Source: Ettlia oleoabundans (lineage: Eukaryota; Chlorophyta; Chlorophyceae; Chlamydomonadales). Taken from it: a stretch of DNA of 64,000 nucleotides. This document shows positions 44,039 through 54,553 of this stretch, piece after piece. The notes under the pieces were generated by a model. The model saw nothing but the letters and a program-made list of their open reading frames with translations. It had not been told where the DNA came from and did not search any database. Made by a program: the position numbers and the translations under genes. The stretch is from positions 52,313 through 116,312 of the forward strand of contig JAAMXP010006573.1 of assembly GCA_019693395.1 (NCBI GenBank), given 5' to 3'. The first letter of the stretch is position 1, and each line of letters opens with the position of its first letter.

Positions 44039-44866
44039 ATGGCTATTCGTTTTTTTAAAGCTGCCACACCAGGGACACGACATGGTTCTGTGTTAGATTT
44101 TTCAGAAATTAACACAAAAAAACCTGAAAAAAGTTTGACATCCTGGTGGTCTCGTTCGAAAGGGCGAAATAATAGAGGAATTATTACAAGTCGACATCGC
44201 GGCGGTGGTCACAAAAGACTGTATCGTGAAATAGATTTTACAAGAACAAAATTAAATATACCGGCAAAAGTTACTCACATTGAGTATGATCCGAACCGTA
44301 ATTCACGAATTGCTTTAGTAAATTATCAAGATGGTGAAAAAAAATATATCTTACATCCAGTAGGTTTACAAGTTGGGGATACTATAGTTTCTTCGCCAGA
44401 AGCAACAATTGCAGTTGGTAATTGTTTACCGCTTGTTAATATACCGTTAGGTACAGAAGTTCATAATGTTGAATTACAGCCAGGAGCTGGAGGGCAATTA
44501 GTTCGAGCTGCTGGGACTGTAGCACAAATTGTTGCAAAAGAAGGCACATGGGTTACTCTTCGACTTCCTTCAGGAGAAGTCCGTTTAGTATCACAAAATT
44601 GCTGGGCGACAATTGGTCGTGTAGGTAACATTGATGCTTTTAATTTAAAGTTAGGAAAAGCAGGACGAAAACGTTGGCTCGGCCGGCGTCCTCATGTCCG
44701 TGGTTCAGCAATGAACCCTGTGGATCACCCGCACGGGGGTGGTGAAGGTCGTGCTCCGATAGGACGATCTCGTCCAGTAAGTCCGTGGGGAACACCTGCG
44801 CTAGGTGCTAAAACTCGGAAACGTAAAAAATTTAGTGCTGCTCTAATTCTTCAACGAAGAAAATAA
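44039..44866 (+). CDS. rpl2: 50S ribosomal protein L2
   Basis: 275 residues, full length and intron-free. [21 protein letters not shown], and the C-terminal [22 protein letters not shown] with the histidine important for peptidyl transfer. Follows rpl23 by 27 bp. Confidence 0.99.
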   Translation: MAIRFFKAATPGTRHGSVLDFSEINTKKPEKSLTSWWSRSKGRNNRGIITSRHRGGGHKRLYREIDFTRTKLNIPAKVTHIEYDPNRNSRIALVNYQDGEKKYILHPVGLQVGDTIVSSPEATIAVGNCLPLVNIPLGTEVHNVELQPGAGGQLVRAAGTVAQIVAKEGTWVTLRLPSGEVRLVSQNCWATIGRVGNIDAFNLKLGKAGRKRWLGRRPHVRGSAMNPVDHPHGGGEGRAPIGRSRPVSPWGTPALGAKTRKRKKFSAALILQRRK

Positions 44867-44894
44867 ATATTCTCAGAAAAAGTTTTTTTGTTTC

Positions 44895-44951
44895 CGTTTG
44901 TTTGTTTGTTCTGTTTTTTGTTAAACAAAAAACAGAACAAACAAACAAACG
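44895..44951 (+). repeat. 28-bp hairpin between rpl2 and rps19
   Basis: Arms 44895-44922 and 44924-44951 exactly complementary, built from GTTT repeats. It sits inside a presumed operon, 25 nt before the rps19 ATG, where it could affect processing or translation. Confidence 0.75.
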
Positions 44952-44976
44952 AAATGACCAAGTGGTATAAAGAGAT

Positions 44977-45255
44977 ATGGCAAGATCATTAAAAAAAACC
45001 CCTTTTGTGGCAGATCATTTACTTCAAAAAGTTGAAAGGTTAAATACACAAGGTGATAAAAAAGTTATTAAAACATGGTCGCGTTCATCGACAATTGTTC
45101 CAGTCATGATCGGACATACTATCGCTGTGCATAATGGACGCGAGCATATTCCAGTGTTTATTACGGATCAAATGGTAGGACATAAATTAGGGGAATTTGC
45201 CCCAACTCGGACGTTTCGAGGTCATGTGAAAAAAGATAAAAAATCAAAACGATAA
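44977..45255 (+). CDS. rps19: 30S ribosomal protein S19
   Basis: 92 residues. [51 protein letters not shown] and [25 protein letters not shown] are canonical. Seven bp separate it from rps3. A 25-bp piece of its 5' end is duplicated at 7568-7592. Confidence 0.99.
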   Translation: MARSLKKTPFVADHLLQKVERLNTQGDKKVIKTWSRSSTIVPVMIGHTIAVHNGREHIPVFITDQMVGHKLGEFAPTRTFRGHVKKDKKSKR

Positions 45256-45262
45256 AAAGCTT

Positions 45263-45976
45263 ATGGGACAAAAAGTACATCCAGTTGGATTTCGTCTCGG
45301 AATCACTCAAAAACATCAAAGTTATTGGTGCACAACTCCTCAAAAGTCGGCTTTATGGGTTCAAGATGCTAGTTTTTTACGAAATTATATTCAGAAAACG
45401 TATCTTGGTGCTGGCATAACACATATTGAAATCGAAAGACGAGATCTTGAGTCACCTTCTTTAGGAATAGAGATTCATGCGGCTCGTCCTGCACTTTTTT
45501 TAGGTCGTGATACACAAGGTTTAGATAGATTACGAGATGAGCTTGTTAAGAAATTAAAAGCTTTTTATAGAAAAAAGAATCTCGCCGATCCAGGACAAAT
45601 TCACTTAAGTTTATCTATTAAACCTCTTCAAGAACCAGATTCGCATGCTGCAGTCCTTGCAGAAAAATTAGTTGAAGATTTGGAACAACGAAAACCTTTT
45701 AGACGTGCAATGCGCCAAACTGTTCAAAAAGCCTTACGTGCTGGTGTAAAAGGAATTAAAATTCAGGTTTCTGGTCGTTTAAATGGTGCAGATATTGCAC
45801 GTTCAGAAGATGTTCGTGAGGGTCCTGTACCTTTACAAACATTACGCGCAGATATTGATTATTCGTCCAAGCCAGCAAAAACTATTTTTGGACTATTAGG
45901 TGTCAAAATTTGGGTTTTTCGTGGTGAACGCTTAACACGAGTAAGTAACATAGAAACCAGTCAAACTATTAAGTAA
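45263..45976 (+). CDS. rps3: 30S ribosomal protein S3
   Basis: 237 residues, compact, without the large insertions seen in Chlamydomonas relatives. [16 protein letters not shown] start, KH-domain region, and C-terminal [52 protein letters not shown]. Forms the mRNA entry site. rpl16 starts 8 bp downstream. Confidence 0.99.
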   Translation: MGQKVHPVGFRLGITQKHQSYWCTTPQKSALWVQDASFLRNYIQKTYLGAGITHIEIERRDLESPSLGIEIHAARPALFLGRDTQGLDRLRDELVKKLKAFYRKKNLADPGQIHLSLSIKPLQEPDSHAAVLAEKLVEDLEQRKPFRRAMRQTVQKALRAGVKGIKIQVSGRLNGADIARSEDVREGPVPLQTLRADIDYSSKPAKTIFGLLGVKIWVFRGERLTRVSNIETSQTIK

Positions 45977-45984
45977 TTAAGGTT

Positions 45985-46389
45985 ATGTTAAGTCCAAAAC
46001 GAACGAAATATCGTAAACATCATCGAGGGCATATGAGAGGTAAAGCTTCTCGTGGAAATACCTTGGTGTTTGGTGATTATGCATTACAATCTTTAGAAGC
46101 CTCTTGGATTACATCTCGTCAAATTGAGGCAGCTCGTCGTGCAATGACACGACAAGTACGAAGAGGTGGTCAAATTTGGATTCGTCTTTTTCCTGATAAA
46201 CCTGTAACAATGCGTCCAGCTGAAACGCGAATGGGGTCTGGAAAAGGAGCCCCAGAATTTTGGGTAGCAGTTGTGAAACCAGGGAAAGTTTTGTACGAAT
46301 TAAAAGGAGTCCCTGAAAGTGTAGCTCGAGTAGCTCTGCGTTTAGCGGCTTCTAAATTACCTGTAAAAACACAAATTCTTGTGAAATAA
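45985..46389 (+). CDS. rpl16: 50S ribosomal protein L16
   Basis: 134 residues, intron-free. [38 protein letters not shown] and the [25 protein letters not shown] loop near the tRNA elbow are present. Normal length. Confidence 0.99.
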   Translation: MLSPKRTKYRKHHRGHMRGKASRGNTLVFGDYALQSLEASWITSRQIEAARRAMTRQVRRGGQIWIRLFPDKPVTMRPAETRMGSGKGAPEFWVAVVKPGKVLYELKGVPESVARVALRLAASKLPVKTQILVK

Positions 46390-46437
46390 AAAAATAAAAG
46401 GAGATCCAAAAACATTGTTTTTGGAAAAAGTAGTGTT

Positions 46438-46806
46438 ATGATTCAACCACAAACGTATCTTCGAGTTGCAGATAATACAGGCGCCCGTGAACTCATGTGT
46501 ATTCGAGTTTTAGGTGGTGGAAAACAAAGAGCAGCTACAGTCGGTGATATCATTATTGCTGTCGTAAAAGATGCTACTCCAAATATGCCTGTTAAAAAGT
46601 CTGATATTGTTAGGGCAGTTATTGTTCGTACACGAAAAAACGTCCGACGAGTAAACGGAACAAGTATTCGGTTTGACGAAAATGCAGCAGTCATTATTAA
46701 TAAAGAAAATAACCCTCGAGGCACTCGAGTTTTTGGCCCGGTAGCACGTGAACTCCGGGATGGTAATTTTACAAAAATTATTTCACTCGCCCCAGAAGTG
46801 CTATAA
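46438..46806 (+). CDS. rpl14: 50S ribosomal protein L14
   Basis: 122 residues. [27 protein letters not shown] and [29 protein letters not shown] are canonical. A small repeat hairpin sits in the 48-bp rpl16-rpl14 gap. Confidence 0.99.
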   Translation: MIQPQTYLRVADNTGARELMCIRVLGGGKQRAATVGDIIIAVVKDATPNMPVKKSDIVRAVIVRTRKNVRRVNGTSIRFDENAAVIINKENNPRGTRVFGPVARELRDGNFTKIISLAPEVL

Positions 46807-47380
46807 ATTTAATTGACGTTTTTTGTTCTTAAAGAACAAAAAAAGGACAAGCCCAAAACTGCGATCAGTGAACACTTTTTTAAAAAATCAATTTTTGATA
46901 CTAAAAAAAGGTAATTCGCTTTAAGAAAAATCCGTTTTTCTTTCCGTTGTTTTGTGAAACAAAACAACGGAAAGAAAAAAGAAATTTTACTGGATGCCAA
47001 AATAGTTGATCTAGTTTACGATTTTTTTGAAAAATATTCTTAGGTTTCAAAACTTTTCCAAAAACCTTGGTTGTGAAACGAATGATGTGAGTTCTGTTCC
47101 ATTGTGTTTCATGAACAAACAGTGATACCTAAACCCGAGTTTGCCGCTTCCTCAAAATATCATTTTGAGGACAAAATGCAATTTTTGGGAAAGGGTTTCC
47201 TTTTTTTTGAAAAAAAAAGGAACGACCAAAGCTATTTTTACAAATAAAAGAGAGTTTGGTCGTTCCTTTTTGGAAAACAAAATGACAGCAATTTTTTAGC
47301 AGAAGGTTTCGTAAAATGAGACTTGATTTTTGTGACAATGTCAAGTGAAAAATTCAAATTCATAAGAGAGACTGTTGAAT
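46807..47380. repeat. Hairpin-rich spacer rpl14-rpl5
   Basis: 574 bp splitting what is usually a tight operon. It has a 20-bp hairpin (46935-46954/46960-46979), a 17-bp inverted repeat (47214-47230/47255-47271) and a TCCTCAAAATA...TTTTGAGGA unit shared with 50392-50430. No gene. Confidence 0.65.
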
Positions 47381-47923
47381 ATGGTGCAACGCTTAGAAAA
47401 TTTTTATCAACAGCAAAGTGTACCCAAGTTGATAGAACAATTTAACTATAAAAATAAACACCAAGTTCCAAAACTCGAGAAAATTGTTATTAATCGAGGT
47501 CTTGGTGATGCTTCACAAAACGCAAAATTATTGGAATCATGTTCTAAAGAACTGAGCATAATTACAGGTCAACAAGGTGTAGTGACACGTTCGAAAAAAG
47601 CTATTGCAAGTTTTAAACTTCGACAAAAAATGCCAGTCGGTGTTGTTGTCACATTACGTGGAGACAAAATGTATGCTTTTTTAGATCGTCTGGTTAATCT
47701 TGCTCTTCCCCGTATCCGCGATTTTCAAGGCGTCAGTGCAAAAAGTTTTGATGGACATGGCAATTATAGTTTAGGACTTGAAGAACAATTAATGTTTCCC
47801 GAAATTGATTATGATAAAATTGATCAGATTCGTGGGATGGATGTGTCAATAGTGACAACTGCAAAAACTGATTTAGAAGCGATGGCTTTATTAAAAACAT
47901 TCGGAATGCCCTTTAAAAATTAA
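47381..47923 (+). CDS. rpl5: 50S ribosomal protein L5
   Basis: 180 residues from the ATG at 47381; a TTG two codons upstream is a less likely start. [57 protein letters not shown] and the C-terminal [26 protein letters not shown] are diagnostic. Binds 5S rRNA. Confidence 0.98.
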   Translation: MVQRLENFYQQQSVPKLIEQFNYKNKHQVPKLEKIVINRGLGDASQNAKLLESCSKELSIITGQQGVVTRSKKAIASFKLRQKMPVGVVVTLRGDKMYAFLDRLVNLALPRIRDFQGVSAKSFDGHGNYSLGLEEQLMFPEIDYDKIDQIRGMDVSIVTTAKTDLEAMALLKTFGMPFKN

Positions 47924-48262
47924 TAAGTAGATTGACAAAAATTTTGAGAACAGTCTTTCACAAATTTCGTTTGTTCTCGTTCTGAAAAACAAAGGTTGTA
48001 AAGTTAAAATTGATAAAAAAGTTAAGTATTCTTTCCACTTACTTTTTTCTTGACAACAATAATTTTAAACCTAACTCATTCAGTTAATCAAAAAAAGAAC
48101 GTTGGTTTTTCTACTAATGATTTTTTTATTTTTATTACTAAAATTTACCACTTAATACAAAAACCAAAGTTTTTAGTAAAGAAAACGATTGATTGTTTTT
48201 TGGGAAGTGAAAGAGTAAAATGGGTTTCTTTTTGTAAAAAAAAAAATAAAGAGTTTGAGAAC
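47924..48262. other. Spacer rpl5-rps8
   Basis: 339 bp. The rps8 frame stays open upstream to a TTG at 48050, but this stretch has no S8 similarity and is treated as non-coding. Confidence 0.45.
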
Positions 48263-48679
48263 ATGGTAAACGATACAATCAGCGATATGTTGACACGAAT
48301 TCGAAATGCGAATTTAGCTTATAAAACAAGTGTGTCACTCTCAAAAACCAAAGTTCATGAGAAAATTTGTCAAATTCTTGAACAAGAAGGGTTTATTGAA
48401 AAATTTTATAGTTCCGAAACTGGCACTAATGAACTGATCATTGATTTGAAATATAAAAAAATAGGATCGTTTAGAAATGGTAGTTTAGGAAAACCTTGTA
48501 TTACAAATTTAAAACGAATTAGTAAACCAGGTCTTCGAATTTATACGAATTCTCGAGAAATTCCGAAAGTTCTTGGAGGCATGGGTATTTTAATTCTTTC
48601 GACATCGAAAGGTTTGATGACTGACCGGCAAGCAAGACAATCTCACCTTGGTGGAGAAATACTCTGTTCTGTTTGGTAA
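48263..48679 (+). CDS. rps8: 30S ribosomal protein S8
   Basis: 138 residues from ATG (MVNDTISDMLTRIRNANLAYK). C-terminal IYTNSREIPKVLGGMGILILSTSKGLMTDRQARQSHLGGEILCSVW is the S8 RNA-binding signature. The frame extends 71 codons upstream only to a TTG, and that extension is low-complexity. Confidence 0.97.
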   Translation: MVNDTISDMLTRIRNANLAYKTSVSLSKTKVHEKICQILEQEGFIEKFYSSETGTNELIIDLKYKKIGSFRNGSLGKPCITNLKRISKPGLRIYTNSREIPKVLGGMGILILSTSKGLMTDRQARQSHLGGEILCSVW

Positions 48680-49058
48680 AGCTGGTTACTGGGGACATGA
48701 GGTTCCAAAGAAAAGGACGGTGTCTTGCCTTGGTTCCAAAAATTTAAATTTTGGAAAAGGTATTAAAAAAAATTTATAAGTTTATTTCTAAAGCTTCGCC
48801 AAATGCTAAAAAAAAGTAGAGTACGACTCTATTTCGGTAAAAAAACTTATCACAAGAAAACAAAGTTTTATTCACAAATTTTACTAGTTCCTTTTGTGTT
48901 GAGTTTTTGCCTTTGTTTGTACTTTATAGGCATTTGAAACTAGAAAAAAATCAGAGTTAGTAATTTTGAGTTATTTTTTTTTTACTTAATTAATTTTTTT
49001 AATTCATTTTATCGAAAAAATTGACAAAACCTGTTTTTGTCAAAAAAGAAGGAGGCCT
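48680..49058. other. Spacer rps8-infA
   Basis: 379 bp A+T-rich with repeats, including a degenerate TTGACAAAAC/GTTTTTGTCAA hairpin (49020-49044) just before the infA ribosome-binding site. Confidence 0.5.
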
Positions 49059-49298
49059 TTGAATCGCAAAAACATTGATCTTATTGAAATGGAAGGTGTT
49101 GTAACCCAATGTTTGTCAAACGGAATGTTTCGTGTAAAACTTGAAAATGGATTCCTCGTACTCGCTCATGTTTCTGGGAAAATACGACGCAATTATATTC
49201 GGATATTATTAGGTGATCGGGTTGCTGTTGAATTAAGTCCTTACGATCTACGTCGGGGGCGTATAACATATCGGCTTCGACCTGGTAGCAAAATCTAG
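49059..49298 (+). CDS. infA: Translation initiation factor IF-1, with probable TTG start
   Basis: 79 residues if read from [34 protein letters not shown]..., which aligns with the normal IF-1 start (MKKQNLIxMEG). The first in-frame ATG is 10 codons later (49089) and would remove the conserved N-terminus. A perfect AAGGAGG (49049-49055) precedes the TTG by 3 nt. The OB-fold residues [38 protein letters not shown] are intact. Either a TTG start or RNA editing is possible. Confidence 0.93.
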   Translation: MNRKNIDLIEMEGVVTQCLSNGMFRVKLENGFLVLAHVSGKIRRNYIRILLGDRVAVELSPYDLRRGRITYRLRPGSKI

Positions 49299-49337
49299 TT
49301 TTGTAAGTGAAAGATAAATAAAAATAAAATTGTCATT

Positions 49338-49451
49338 ATGAAAGTTCGCCCTTCAGTGAAAAAAATGTGTGATAAATGTCGATTAATTCGACGAAAAGGC
49401 ACGTTACGCGTTATTTGCCAAAACCCAAAACATAAACAGCGTCAAGGCTAA
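49338..49451 (+). CDS. rpl36: 50S ribosomal protein L36
   Basis: A 37-residue zinc-binding protein: [20 protein letters not shown] then [17 protein letters not shown]. The C-x2-C...C-x4-H zinc ligands are visible. 39 bp after infA. Confidence 0.97.
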   Translation: MKVRPSVKKMCDKCRLIRRKGTLRVICQNPKHKQRQG

Positions 49452-49749
49452 TAAACATTTTTTTAAAAAATAAAGTTCCCATTCCGCTGCCCAAAACAAT
49501 GTTTTAGGACAACACGGTTATTTCCAAAAATAAAATTTTTGGAAAAGGGATAAATAAACTTGATTCGAAAAAAAAATAAGTTGGTCCGAAAAAATTACCA
49601 AAAAGGAAGGTTATTTTTTTCGGAACGGGAAATAACTAATTGTACTTAAAAACTCTTCTAGTTAGTTAGGCAAATTTTTTAAAAAGAAAAAAAAATATCT
49701 TTTATATAAGAAAGATATTTTTTTTCTAGTAAATTAATTTAAAAGGTTT

Positions 49750-50142
49750 ATGGCAAAAAAAATTGAAAAGAACGCGAAAAAGAAATTTCGTGAAAAAGTC
49801 CTCCAAGGTGTAGCTCATATTCAATCTACATTCAATAATACTATTGTAACTATTACAAACAGCAAAGGAAACGTGTTAGCTTGGTCCTCTGCTGGTGCTT
49901 GTGGCTTTAAGGGTGCACGTAAAAAAACACCATTAGCTGCAAAACAAGCAGCCGAAAACGCAGCACAAACTTGTGTAAGCCAAGGTATGCGAGAAATTCG
50001 AGTAAATGTGAAAGGGGCTGGTGCTGGGCGCGAAGCTGCATTACGCGGTTTACGCGATGCTGGTTTAAACATTACGATTATTCGGGATATTACTCCGATC
50101 CCCCACAACGGCTGTAGGCCACCTAAAAAACGTAGAATTTAG
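49750..50142 (+). CDS. rps11: 30S ribosomal protein S11
   Basis: 130 residues. [50 protein letters not shown] and the C-terminal [15 protein letters not shown] are canonical. rpoA follows, as in the bacterial alpha operon. A hairpin (about 49686-49726) lies just upstream. Confidence 0.99.
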   Translation: MAKKIEKNAKKKFREKVLQGVAHIQSTFNNTIVTITNSKGNVLAWSSAGACGFKGARKKTPLAAKQAAENAAQTCVSQGMREIRVNVKGAGAGREAALRGLRDAGLNITIIRDITPIPHNGCRPPKKRRI

Positions 50143-50391
50143 CCCTAAAAGTGTGGATCAAAAACTTTTCCAAATTTAATTAAAAAATTCTTTTTTTTAG
50201 ACTAAGTCTTATTCTGCTTTTCAGTCGATCTCGAAACTTAAATTTTAGACAAAGAAAAAATATCAAATGTTCCTGTATCAAACTAAAAAACTCTCTGTAA
50301 TCCCAAATTTCTTTAAAGGAAAAGACCCTTTGGTCTAGCCCCAAAAAAACCATTTTTTGGGGATAAAAACCAAGTTGGTCCCTTCCTCAAA

Positions 50392-50430
50392 ATATCATTT
50401 TGAGGACAAAATGAAATTTTTGGGAAAAGA
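50392..50430. repeat. TCCTCAAAATATCATTTTGAGGA repeat
   Basis: Shares about 40 bp with 47148-47200 (rpl14-rpl5 spacer), and a CTAGCCCC-family copy (50332-50369) lies directly upstream. The two units are nested just before rpoA. Confidence 0.65.
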
Positions 50431-50441
50431 AATATGATTTT

Positions 50442-51161
50442 ATGACGAAAACTCAAAATTTATTTTTTTCTTGTGTTGATTCCCGGATTCAAGATCAGGG
50501 TTCAATGTATGCTAGATTTCATTTAGGAACATTTTTCCAAGGCCAAGCACTGACATTTGCGAATACACTACGAAGAACATTACTTTCTGAGATTCCTGGG
50601 CTCGTCATGACAGATGTTCTAATACAAGGGGCAAGCCATGAATTTGCGACACTTCCGGGTGTTGAAGAAACAGTTCTTGATATTCTTTTAAATCTAAAGA
50701 AATTAGTTTTTGTCCCATGCACCTCAAAACTAACAGATTTAGAAAATTTTCAAGCTACTGGATTCTTAAAAAGTCGTGGTCCTGGAAAATTAAGTGCTGC
50801 AGCTATTAAACTTCCAGTAACTGTTAATTGTGTTGATCCGAATGCACATATAGTAACTCTTACAAGTGGTGGAGAATTTGCGCTTCGTTTTAATTTGCAG
50901 GTTCAGAACCCTCAAAAAGGTGTTGCGAATAAAGGTTACCATCCTTTTGAAAATAAAACCCGAAAACTTTTTTTGGATACTGTTCCAATGCCTATTCAAA
51001 AAGTTAATTACGTAATTAAACCACTTATTGGAAAACCTGGATCAGAATATCTTGTCCTAGAAGTTTGGACTGATGGAAGTATTCTCCCTCAAGATAGTGT
51101 TCAATTTGCCTTAAAAAATCTAACACAGTTGTTTTTCCGTTTTGTTGATATCAATAAATAA
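50442..51161 (+). CDS. rpoA: RNA polymerase subunit alpha lacking the C-terminal domain
   Basis: 239 residues. The N-terminal assembly domain is recognisable: FQGQALTFANTLRRTLLSEIPGLVMTDVLIQG, the GVEETVLDILLNLKKLV loop, and the closing LEVWTDGSILPQDSVQFALKNLTQLFFRF. It stops where the linker would begin. Typical alpha subunits are about 310-340 residues with a helical CTD that contacts UP elements and activators; no such sequence is seen in any frame downstream. A 10-bp hairpin (51182-51191/51215-51224) follows the stop. Confidence 0.95.
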   Translation: MTKTQNLFFSCVDSRIQDQGSMYARFHLGTFFQGQALTFANTLRRTLLSEIPGLVMTDVLIQGASHEFATLPGVEETVLDILLNLKKLVFVPCTSKLTDLENFQATGFLKSRGPGKLSAAAIKLPVTVNCVDPNAHIVTLTSGGEFALRFNLQVQNPQKGVANKGYHPFENKTRKLFLDTVPMPIQKVNYVIKPLIGKPGSEYLVLEVWTDGSILPQDSVQFALKNLTQLFFRFVDINK

Positions 51162-51735
51162 AAAGCTTTAAGGGACCATCCATTATTAGTGAATTAGAAT
51201 ATGCAACAATTGTGCACTAATAATAAAAAAAGACTTTGAAACAAAACTCTTTTTTGTATTACTAAACGGTTTTCAATTTATATTTGGTTGAAACTAAAAG
51301 TTTACTCAAATCTAGGAGTTGGTTTTTAACAGATTCTTTTCTTAAAAGAATTAGGTTTTTAGTATTAAGAGAAAATAAGTTTTGAGTTGGAAACGCAACA
51401 TCATAATCGTCCTAGCTCTTGAAACCAGAAAGGGCGTTTGAAGTTGAAAACAAACTAGAAAAAATTTGAGTTCCTAAAAAGCCTTTGGTGTTATAAAAAA
51501 AATGTAAGACTAAAGTTTCTTTTAGCCGAAAAATGACATTTTTGGGAAAGGAAAACAATTAACTGTGTAAAAAATTTTAGTTAATTAAAAAGAATTTGTC
51601 TGAAAAAGGCAGTTTAGTGCTGTTTCCTAAAACTTTTTTTTTTGGAACGAACTCCCTGTTTGGTAAAAGAAACTTATGGAAAAGGGCTAATTTTTTTTTT
51701 TGCACAAGCAATTTTAAGAAAAATTTAACAGTACA
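51162..51735. other. Spacer rpoA-rps9
   Basis: 574 bp without recognisable gene. No remnant of an alpha C-terminal domain was found on reading the three plus frames. Confidence 0.5.
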
Positions 51736-52149
51736 ATGATTAAAACAACAAAATCTATATCTCATTCGAGTCATTCTGGTGGCCGAAAAACGGCTATTGC
51801 TCGTGTGCAATTAGTTCCTGGCTCAGGAACAACAGTTTTTGTAAACGGAAAAAGCGCATCTGAATATTTCCAAAATAATCCTGTTTATTTACAAAATATT
51901 CTTACTCCAAGTGATCTTGTAAAAACAGAAGCAAAATATGATGCTCATATTAGTGTTCAAGGTGGAGGATTAAGTGCTCAAGCGCAAGCCGTTCGCTTAG
52001 CTTTAAGTAAAGCTTTTGTTGAACTTTTTCCAGATTATCGTAATTCTTTTAAAAAGCCTGGGTTTTTAACACGTGATGCTCGTATTAAAGAACGTCGAAA
52101 ATATGGGCTAAAAAAAGCTCGTAAAGCTCCACAATTTTCAAAACGTTAA
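51736..52149 (+). CDS. rps9: 30S ribosomal protein S9
   Basis: 137 residues. SGGRKTAIARVQLVPGSGTTVFVNGKSASEYF and the C-terminal GFLTRDARIKERRKYGLKKARKAPQFSKR, whose terminal Lys-Arg contacts P-site tRNA, are canonical. Confidence 0.99.
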   Translation: MIKTTKSISHSSHSGGRKTAIARVQLVPGSGTTVFVNGKSASEYFQNNPVYLQNILTPSDLVKTEAKYDAHISVQGGGLSAQAQAVRLALSKAFVELFPDYRNSFKKPGFLTRDARIKERRKYGLKKARKAPQFSKR

Positions 52150-52321
52150 CATTTTTACAGTGTTTGGTTCAAAAAATTTACGGGCGTTTTAATTTTCAAA
52201 GAACCGAAAATCTTTACATCAAATATGAAACTTCATTTTTTAACAAAAACTAACCTTTTTTTTTGAAAAAAGTTTGGTCGTTTATGTAATCAAATCAACT
52301 ATTTAAAGGAGACGATTCCAC

Positions 52322-52717
52322 ATGTCTACAACAACAAACGAAATTATTGAAAAATTAAAGTCAATTACTTTACTAGAAGCTGCAGAATTAGTTTCACAAA
52401 TTGAAGAAACTTTTGGCGTTGATGCTTCTGCACCAGTAGGTGGTGGTTTTATTGCAGCACCTGGCGCTGCTGGTGCTTCAGCAGCAGAAGCAGTAGAAGA
52501 AAAAACAACTTTTGATGTTATTATCGAAGACGTTCCTAGTGACAAACGGGTTCCAGTCCTCAAAGTAGTTAGAAATTTAACATCTCTCGATTTAAAAGAA
52601 GCAAAAGAAGCAATTACTTCTTTACCAAAAGCTATTCAACAAGGTGTTTCTAAAGATGACGCCGAAACAGCAAAACAACAATTAGAAGAAGCTGGCGCAA
52701 AAGTAAAAATTTCATAA
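52322..52717 (+). CDS. rpl12: 50S ribosomal protein L12 (L7/L12)
   Basis: 131 residues. N-terminal dimerisation helix ([26 protein letters not shown]), Ala-rich hinge (about 40-60) and the factor-binding domain [46 protein letters not shown] precedes the ATG. Plastid retention of rpl12 occurs only in some green algal lineages, which narrows the likely taxon. Confidence 0.98.
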   Translation: MSTTTNEIIEKLKSITLLEAAELVSQIEETFGVDASAPVGGGFIAAPGAAGASAAEAVEEKTTFDVIIEDVPSDKRVPVLKVVRNLTSLDLKEAKEAITSLPKAIQQGVSKDDAETAKQQLEEAGAKVKIS

Positions 52718-52812
52718 ATTTTTAGTAATTTTTGCATATCTCTGTAGTTGTCAAGCTTTTATGATGCCGAGTAGATTAGAGTTCAGTTGTCCGTTAGATC
52801 GAAAAAAATTCC

Positions 52813-52865
52813 AATTAAAAAAACCTCTAGCAAAAAGAATCTTTTTGTTAGAGGTTTTTTTAATT
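52813..52865 (+). terminator. Terminator-like hairpin after rpl12
   Basis: 25-bp arms (52813-52837/52841-52865) with one G-U pair and a T-rich tail, 95 nt past rpl12; closes the long ribosomal gene series. Confidence 0.7.
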
Positions 52866-53125
52866 TCTTCTTCAGCCTACTCTTGTATTTTTTAAACAAA
52901 ATCTCAGACTTATTTTTGCGTTAGAACCTTTAGATATTAGTCTATCTAAAATACAAAGAGTAGTTCTTTTAAAACAAAGTTTCTAAAACAAAAAATGACC
53001 TCTACCAAAAAAACTTTTTAGTAGAAACAGGACTTGTTTATGCTTCTTGAATCTTAAAAAAAATTGCATGAAAAAGTTAAATAATTTTTTTTTGAAAAAC
53101 ATGTTGTTAGGATCTGTCCTAAAAA

Positions 53126-53197
53126 TGAGCTCAGTAGGAATCGAACCTACATTGCACGCTTAGAAGGCGCGTGTCTTATCCGTTAGACGATGAGCCC
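53126..53197 (-). tRNA. trnR-UCU: tRNA-Arg (UCU)
   Basis: A 72-nt cloverleaf with acceptor GGGCTCA/TGAGCTC, anticodon loop CTTCTAA and T-arm GTAGG-TTCGATT-CCTAC. Confidence 0.95.
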
Positions 53198-53376
53198 TTT
53201 ACCCTACCGTTCTTTTTTTAAAAAACCTTTTTCTCCCTTTCGGAAAAATCCATTTATTCCCAAAAAAAAAATTTTTTGGGACAGGACTAACAAAATTTTA
53301 ATGACTGAAAGGTATGAGTGCAGGTCTTTTAATAAAAAACCCCTCAAGGTTAAAATCCCTTGAGAGGTTTAATTTA

Positions 53377-54441
53377 TTAGGCGTATCCAAAAACACGTTT
53401 AAAAATATCGCGAACTTTATCACCAGAATCTATTGATTCTAAAGGATCTTTACGTAATCTATGACGTAAACAGAGAGGAATTACTCGAAAAATATCTTCT
53501 GGAGTTACTTCTGTTCGTCCTTCAAAAGCAGCAATTGCTTTGCTTGCCCTATTTGTTACTAAATCTCCGCGTAAACCATCTACGTCTAATTCAGAACAAA
53601 TCTGAGATATTTTTACTCGATAATCGTAATCAAGTTGAATTTTTGGAAGAAGATTTCTAGCTTCAATAATTTGATTACCTAGCTGTGTTTGTGATTCTTG
53701 GTATGTTTGACGGAATTCGAGGGGTGCTGCATCAAAACTTGCACGTTGTTCAACAATTTGAACACGGAGACTAGGATCTTTTACTGTACCAATTTGGGCA
53801 TGCATACCAAAACGATCTAACAATTGTGGTCGGAGTTCGCCTTCTTCGGGATTTCCAGATCCTACAAGAATAAATCTCGCTGGATGACTAATTGAAATAC
53901 CTTCACGTTCAACAGTATTCCATCCCGAAGCTGCAGAATCTAATAAAACATCAACGAGATGATCATCGAGAAGATTAACTTCATCAACATAAAGAATACC
54001 CCGATTTGCTTTTGCTAAAAGCCCCGGTTCAAAAGCTTTAACACCTTCTGTTAAAGCTTTTTCGATATCAATAGTTCCACATACACGATCTTCAGTAGCA
54101 CCTAATGGTAAATCGACCATGGATATTTTTTTTGTAGTGACCGGTAATGTTTCATTTCGTTGAAGTCGTTCACGAACTTCTTGACTCATTAATTCAGGAT
54201 CTTTAGGGTCTGAATTGAAAGGATCATCAGCAACTACTTGAATTTCTGGTAAAAGGTCAACTAAAGCTCGTACAGTAGTTGATTTTCCTGTTCCCCTATC
54301 GCCCATAATCATTACGCCGCCAATTTTAGGGTCAATAACATTTAAAATTAAAGCTAATTTCATTTCTTCTTGCCCAACAATTGCCGTAAATGGAAAAACA
54401 GGACGTGCCTGTTCTAATGAATTTTCAAGAACTGTGTTCAT
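53377..54441 (-). CDS. chlI: Magnesium chelatase subunit ChlI
   Basis: The AAA+ ATPase that drives insertion of Mg2+ into protoporphyrin IX with ChlD/ChlH. 354 residues from the ATG at 54441 ([28 protein letters not shown]). Walker [10 protein letters not shown] at 47-55, Walker [37 protein letters not shown], sensor [20 protein letters not shown]. The frame extends 38 codons to a TTG, but that part is repeat-derived and lacks homology. Confidence 0.98.
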   Translation of the reverse strand: MNTVLENSLEQARPVFPFTAIVGQEEMKLALILNVIDPKIGGVMIMGDRGTGKSTTVRALVDLLPEIQVVADDPFNSDPKDPELMSQEVRERLQRNETLPVTTKKISMVDLPLGATEDRVCGTIDIEKALTEGVKAFEPGLLAKANRGILYVDEVNLLDDHLVDVLLDSAASGWNTVEREGISISHPARFILVGSGNPEEGELRPQLLDRFGMHAQIGTVKDPSLRVQIVEQRASFDAAPLEFRQTYQESQTQLGNQIIEARNLLPKIQLDYDYRVKISQICSELDVDGLRGDLVTNRASKAIAAFEGRTEVTPEDIFRVIPLCLRHRLRKDPLESIDSGDKVRDIFKRVFGYA

Positions 54442-54494
54442 AAGTCTTAAATAACTAAAGAGGAGTTGTTTTTTTGATAAAAAGTCAAATGAGT

Positions 54495-54553
54495 CTTTCC
54501 GTTTTTTGTTTCCGTTTTTTGTTTGAAAAAACGGAACAACAAAGAAACGGAAC
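54495..54553 (+). repeat. 59-bp inverted repeat, left copy
   Basis: Exact reverse complement of 55170-55228. Itself partly palindromic (a CCGTTTTTT/AAAAAACGG stem inside). Starts 54 bp upstream of the chlI ATG. Confidence 0.9.

Noticed and set aside
48050..48262. 71-codon N-terminal extension of rps8
   Set aside because: Starts at TTG and is low complexity; S8 proteins begin at MVNDT, where an ATG exists.
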